Assembly: GCA_003165335.1 (NCBI GenBank)
Contig: PLTD01000057.1
Span: forward strand, 2,046 to 35,247
DNA: 33,202 bases
Direction of reading: 5' to 3'
Origin: Rhodospirillales bacterium
GTDB taxonomy: Bacteria; Pseudomonadota; Alphaproteobacteria; BOG-932; Roseiterribacteraceae
The position numbers and the translations under genes were made by a program. Shown here piece by piece: positions 31,779-33,202 of this stretch. Below the pieces are notes generated by a model, which had not been told where the DNA came from, did no database searches, and saw only the letters and a program-made list of their open reading frames with translations. Positions within the stretch are counted from its first letter, which is position 1. Every line of letters begins with the position of its first letter.

Positions 31779-32624
31779 TTAGAGCGGGGAACGTCCGAAG
31801 CGATTGTCGCCGGACTGTCCGGGAATCGCGCCGAGAATGGTCGTGAACACGAGTTGAATCGCAAGCCCTACGGCGAATGCCAAAGCAGGGGCGTGATGAC
31901 CGACCGCTATAAGAAGAATCATCGTCGGTAGTTGGATCGCGTAGAGGACAAGCTGCCACCAGCCGGAGCGCCCGATATCGTGCAACCTGGCGGAATAAAC
32001 CCTGATCCACATGAGCTCGACGACGGACGAAACGCCCCGCCCTGCACCGGGAATACGGGATAATAGAATTGCAGCAGCAAAGATGATGACCGTCGCTATC
32101 CAAAATGCTTTGCGATTGAACCGGACTGCAGTCAAAGCGGCCATGAAACCGGACTGGGCAGGTACCGGGGGCATGATGTGCGTAATGCCGGTCGAGCCGA
32201 GCCACTGCGCCCGCCATTGATTCAGCAAAGCCGCAAGGGGCTGCGGGGTGATCTCGTAGTTGGACTGAATCACAACCGGCTTCCCAGTGGTCGCGCTGTC
32301 AAATGTGACCCCCTTGTTGTTAAGTCCAAGAACGGCGGGCCGGAAGTTAGCGACATCCGTCCACAGGTAGCTTCTTGTTCGCCCGAAAGCATTTTGGCAA
32401 AACCCCGATGGCCCAATTTCAAGCCGAACAGGCGCAACCAACATAATGAGTCCAAGGAGAGCGAACAGCCCGAACACCATCAGCCCACTTATGTGTGATA
32501 ATCCTGCAGTCTGGGGTGTTAGCGCGGTTACTATGAACATGAGCGTGAACAGGCCAAAAACCAGCATCGCGCGTCTTCGGCGCGCAACTAAAACAATCGG
32601 CGGCTGGTCCAGACTTCCCTGCAT
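31779..32624 (-). CDS. DUF805 membrane protein with amino-terminal PH-like part
   Basis: A 281-residue protein in two parts. The first (about 1-140) has two hydrophobic helices (about 20-36 and 47-64) followed by a beta-rich segment RLEIGPSGFCQNAFGRTRSYLWTDV-like, as in bacterial PH/membrane-bound domains (RLEIGPSGF, then WTDVANF). The second (about 165-281) is DUF805, with RLHDIGRSGWWQLVLY (213-228), two or three more helices, and the typical ending PGQSGDNRFGRSPL. DUF805 proteins are inner-membrane proteins of unknown role. The ATG at 32624 has AGAGGGAT upstream; the frame is open to 32780 but through the coding remnant of another frame. Confidence 0.83.
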   Translation of the reverse strand: MQGSLDQPPIVLVARRRRAMLVFGLFTLMFIVTALTPQTAGLSHISGLMVFGLFALLGLIMLVAPVRLEIGPSGFCQNAFGRTRSYLWTDVANFRPAVLGLNNKGVTFDSATTGKPVVIQSNYEITPQPLAALLNQWRAQWLGSTGITHIMPPVPAQSGFMAALTAVRFNRKAFWIATVIIFAAAILLSRIPGAGRGVSSVVELMWIRVYSARLHDIGRSGWWQLVLYAIQLPTMILLIAVGHHAPALAFAVGLAIQLVFTTILGAIPGQSGDNRFGRSPL

Positions 32625-32641
32625 CGTCAATCCCTCTGCGC

Positions 32642-32793
32642 CTAACCGCGCTCGTCGCTCTTGCGCACGATCACGCTGCCGAAACTCTCGCCCATAAAGA
32701 TGTTCTTCGGTTCGCGGAACGAGAACCGCCAACTGTCTTCGTCGGCGCCACTTTCGGAGATATATCGAGGTTGGCGTCACACGCCAAAACCAT
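32642..32793 (-). pseudogene. Short coding remnant upstream of the DUF805 gene
   Basis: One minus-strand frame, open from 32776 to a TAG at 32642-32644, encodes 44 residues with coding-like third positions, including ESGADEDSWRFSFREP and IFMGESFGSVIVRKSDERG. It has no start of its own before the TGA at 32777-32779. Another frame has an ATG at 32793 giving MVLACDANLDIS, so a frameshift near 32755-32765 would join them. It reads like the end of a broken gene or a small gene with a frameshift. The function is unknown. Confidence 0.35.
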
Positions 32794-32818
32794 CAAATTG
32801 CTGTGCCTTCTCAAGCTG

Positions 32819-33130
32819 CTATTTATTTTGATCGGGGGAACGTTGCCGATCCATATTCAAAAATACAGGTCCCGAAGTAATTAATGATCTAGAATTTTCT
32901 GGGGTTTGGCGCATTGATGGCGTTGAATGTTTTATTGGTGGAAATTTTGTACAGAAAAAAGCCCAAGCCTTAAGCGCAATAACTAAGATTATTGGAGATA
33001 TAAATAATAACCTGATTGTAACTCCAAAATCTGTGAGGTGTTTATTGTGCCATCTGTTGTCAACTAAAGCACCAGTGATGGCAACGAACGCAATCGCAAT
33101 AGTCGTTGAATTTCTGTCGCTTAATTTCAT
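32819..33130 (-). CDS. Possible small membrane protein in an A+T-rich stretch
   Basis: A 103-residue frame with two hydrophobic stretches, about residues 10-24 (TIAIAFVAITGALV) and 35-60 (DFGVTIRLLFISPIILVIALKAWAFF), then a polar tail. The base composition (A+T-rich) differs from the rest of the window. The ribosome site is weak (GAAAGACT). It may be a transferred gene or chance; no family recognised. Confidence 0.4.
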   Translation of the reverse strand: MKLSDRNSTTIAIAFVAITGALVDNRWHNKHLTDFGVTIRLLFISPIILVIALKAWAFFCTKFPPIKHSTPSMRQTPENSRSLITSGPVFLNMDRQRSPDQNK

Positions 33131-33202
33131 CACAGTCTTTCAGAAAAGATTTTCAGTTTTGCTCTGAGACGAAAATAACGATCGTTAGGCTAATATTTCG
33201 AA

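Overview
The window reads as a chromosomal segment of a hopanoid-producing alphaproteobacterium. Supporting points are the compact G+C-rich coding with Shine-Dalgarno starts, an F1 delta/alpha gene pair, hopanoid genes hpnN, hpnI and hpnL, the conserved fsa-DUF484-xerC run beside a divergent priA, and a hairpin repeat of the TCATTGCGAGCGCAGCGAAG type common in alphaproteobacterial genomes. I cannot fix the order or genus from sequence alone. No tRNA, rRNA, CRISPR array, intact insertion sequence or prophage was seen.

Layout. (1) 1-1441, minus: atpH and the first 292 codons of atpA, cut by the window edge. (2) 1955-6858: hopanoid block with hpnN (export), hpnI (sugar transfer to the hopanoid head group) and hpnL (membrane protein). 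(3) 6944-8436: an RRM-like protein and two tandem hotdog thioesterase paralogues. (4) 8463-13563: replication and chromosome-maintenance housekeeping: priA (minus), then fsa, DUF484, xerC and DUF3052 (plus), with overlapping stops and starts. (5) 13568-16705: small-molecule enzymes: an LLM flavin oxidoreductase divergent from a sulfotransferase, followed by an SDR whose catalytic Lys is replaced by Arg. (6) 16837-18810: small secreted, lipoprotein, membrane and unrecognised proteins. (7) 18943-23141: a MepK-like LD-endopeptidase and an LD-transpeptidase, both minus, separated by an adenylate-forming ligase on the other strand behind an A+T-rich leader. (8) 23295-26768: a 37-residue membrane peptide, lipoprotein, cytochrome P450, single-domain CheB-like methylesterase with a 62-residue partner, and a secreted CAP-domain protein. 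(9) 26969-33202: a large secreted Ig-like protein, an internally duplicated membrane protein, an atypical pyruvate kinase-like protein, a DUF805 membrane protein with a short coding remnant upstream, and an A+T-rich right edge.

Working together. atpH/atpA are translationally coupled parts of F1. fsa-DUF484-xerC-DUF3052 looks like one transcript with overlapping junctions. hpnI and hpnN act at successive steps of hopanoid modification and export. The LD-transpeptidase and MepK-like protein make and cut 3-3 peptidoglycan crosslinks. No defence, secretion or biosynthetic system of a clearly new kind stands out. The best leads are the atypical pyruvate kinase, the interrupted LD-crosslink pair, the active-site substitutions in one hotdog enzyme and in the SDR, the CheB/62-residue pair, and several unrecognised small proteins.
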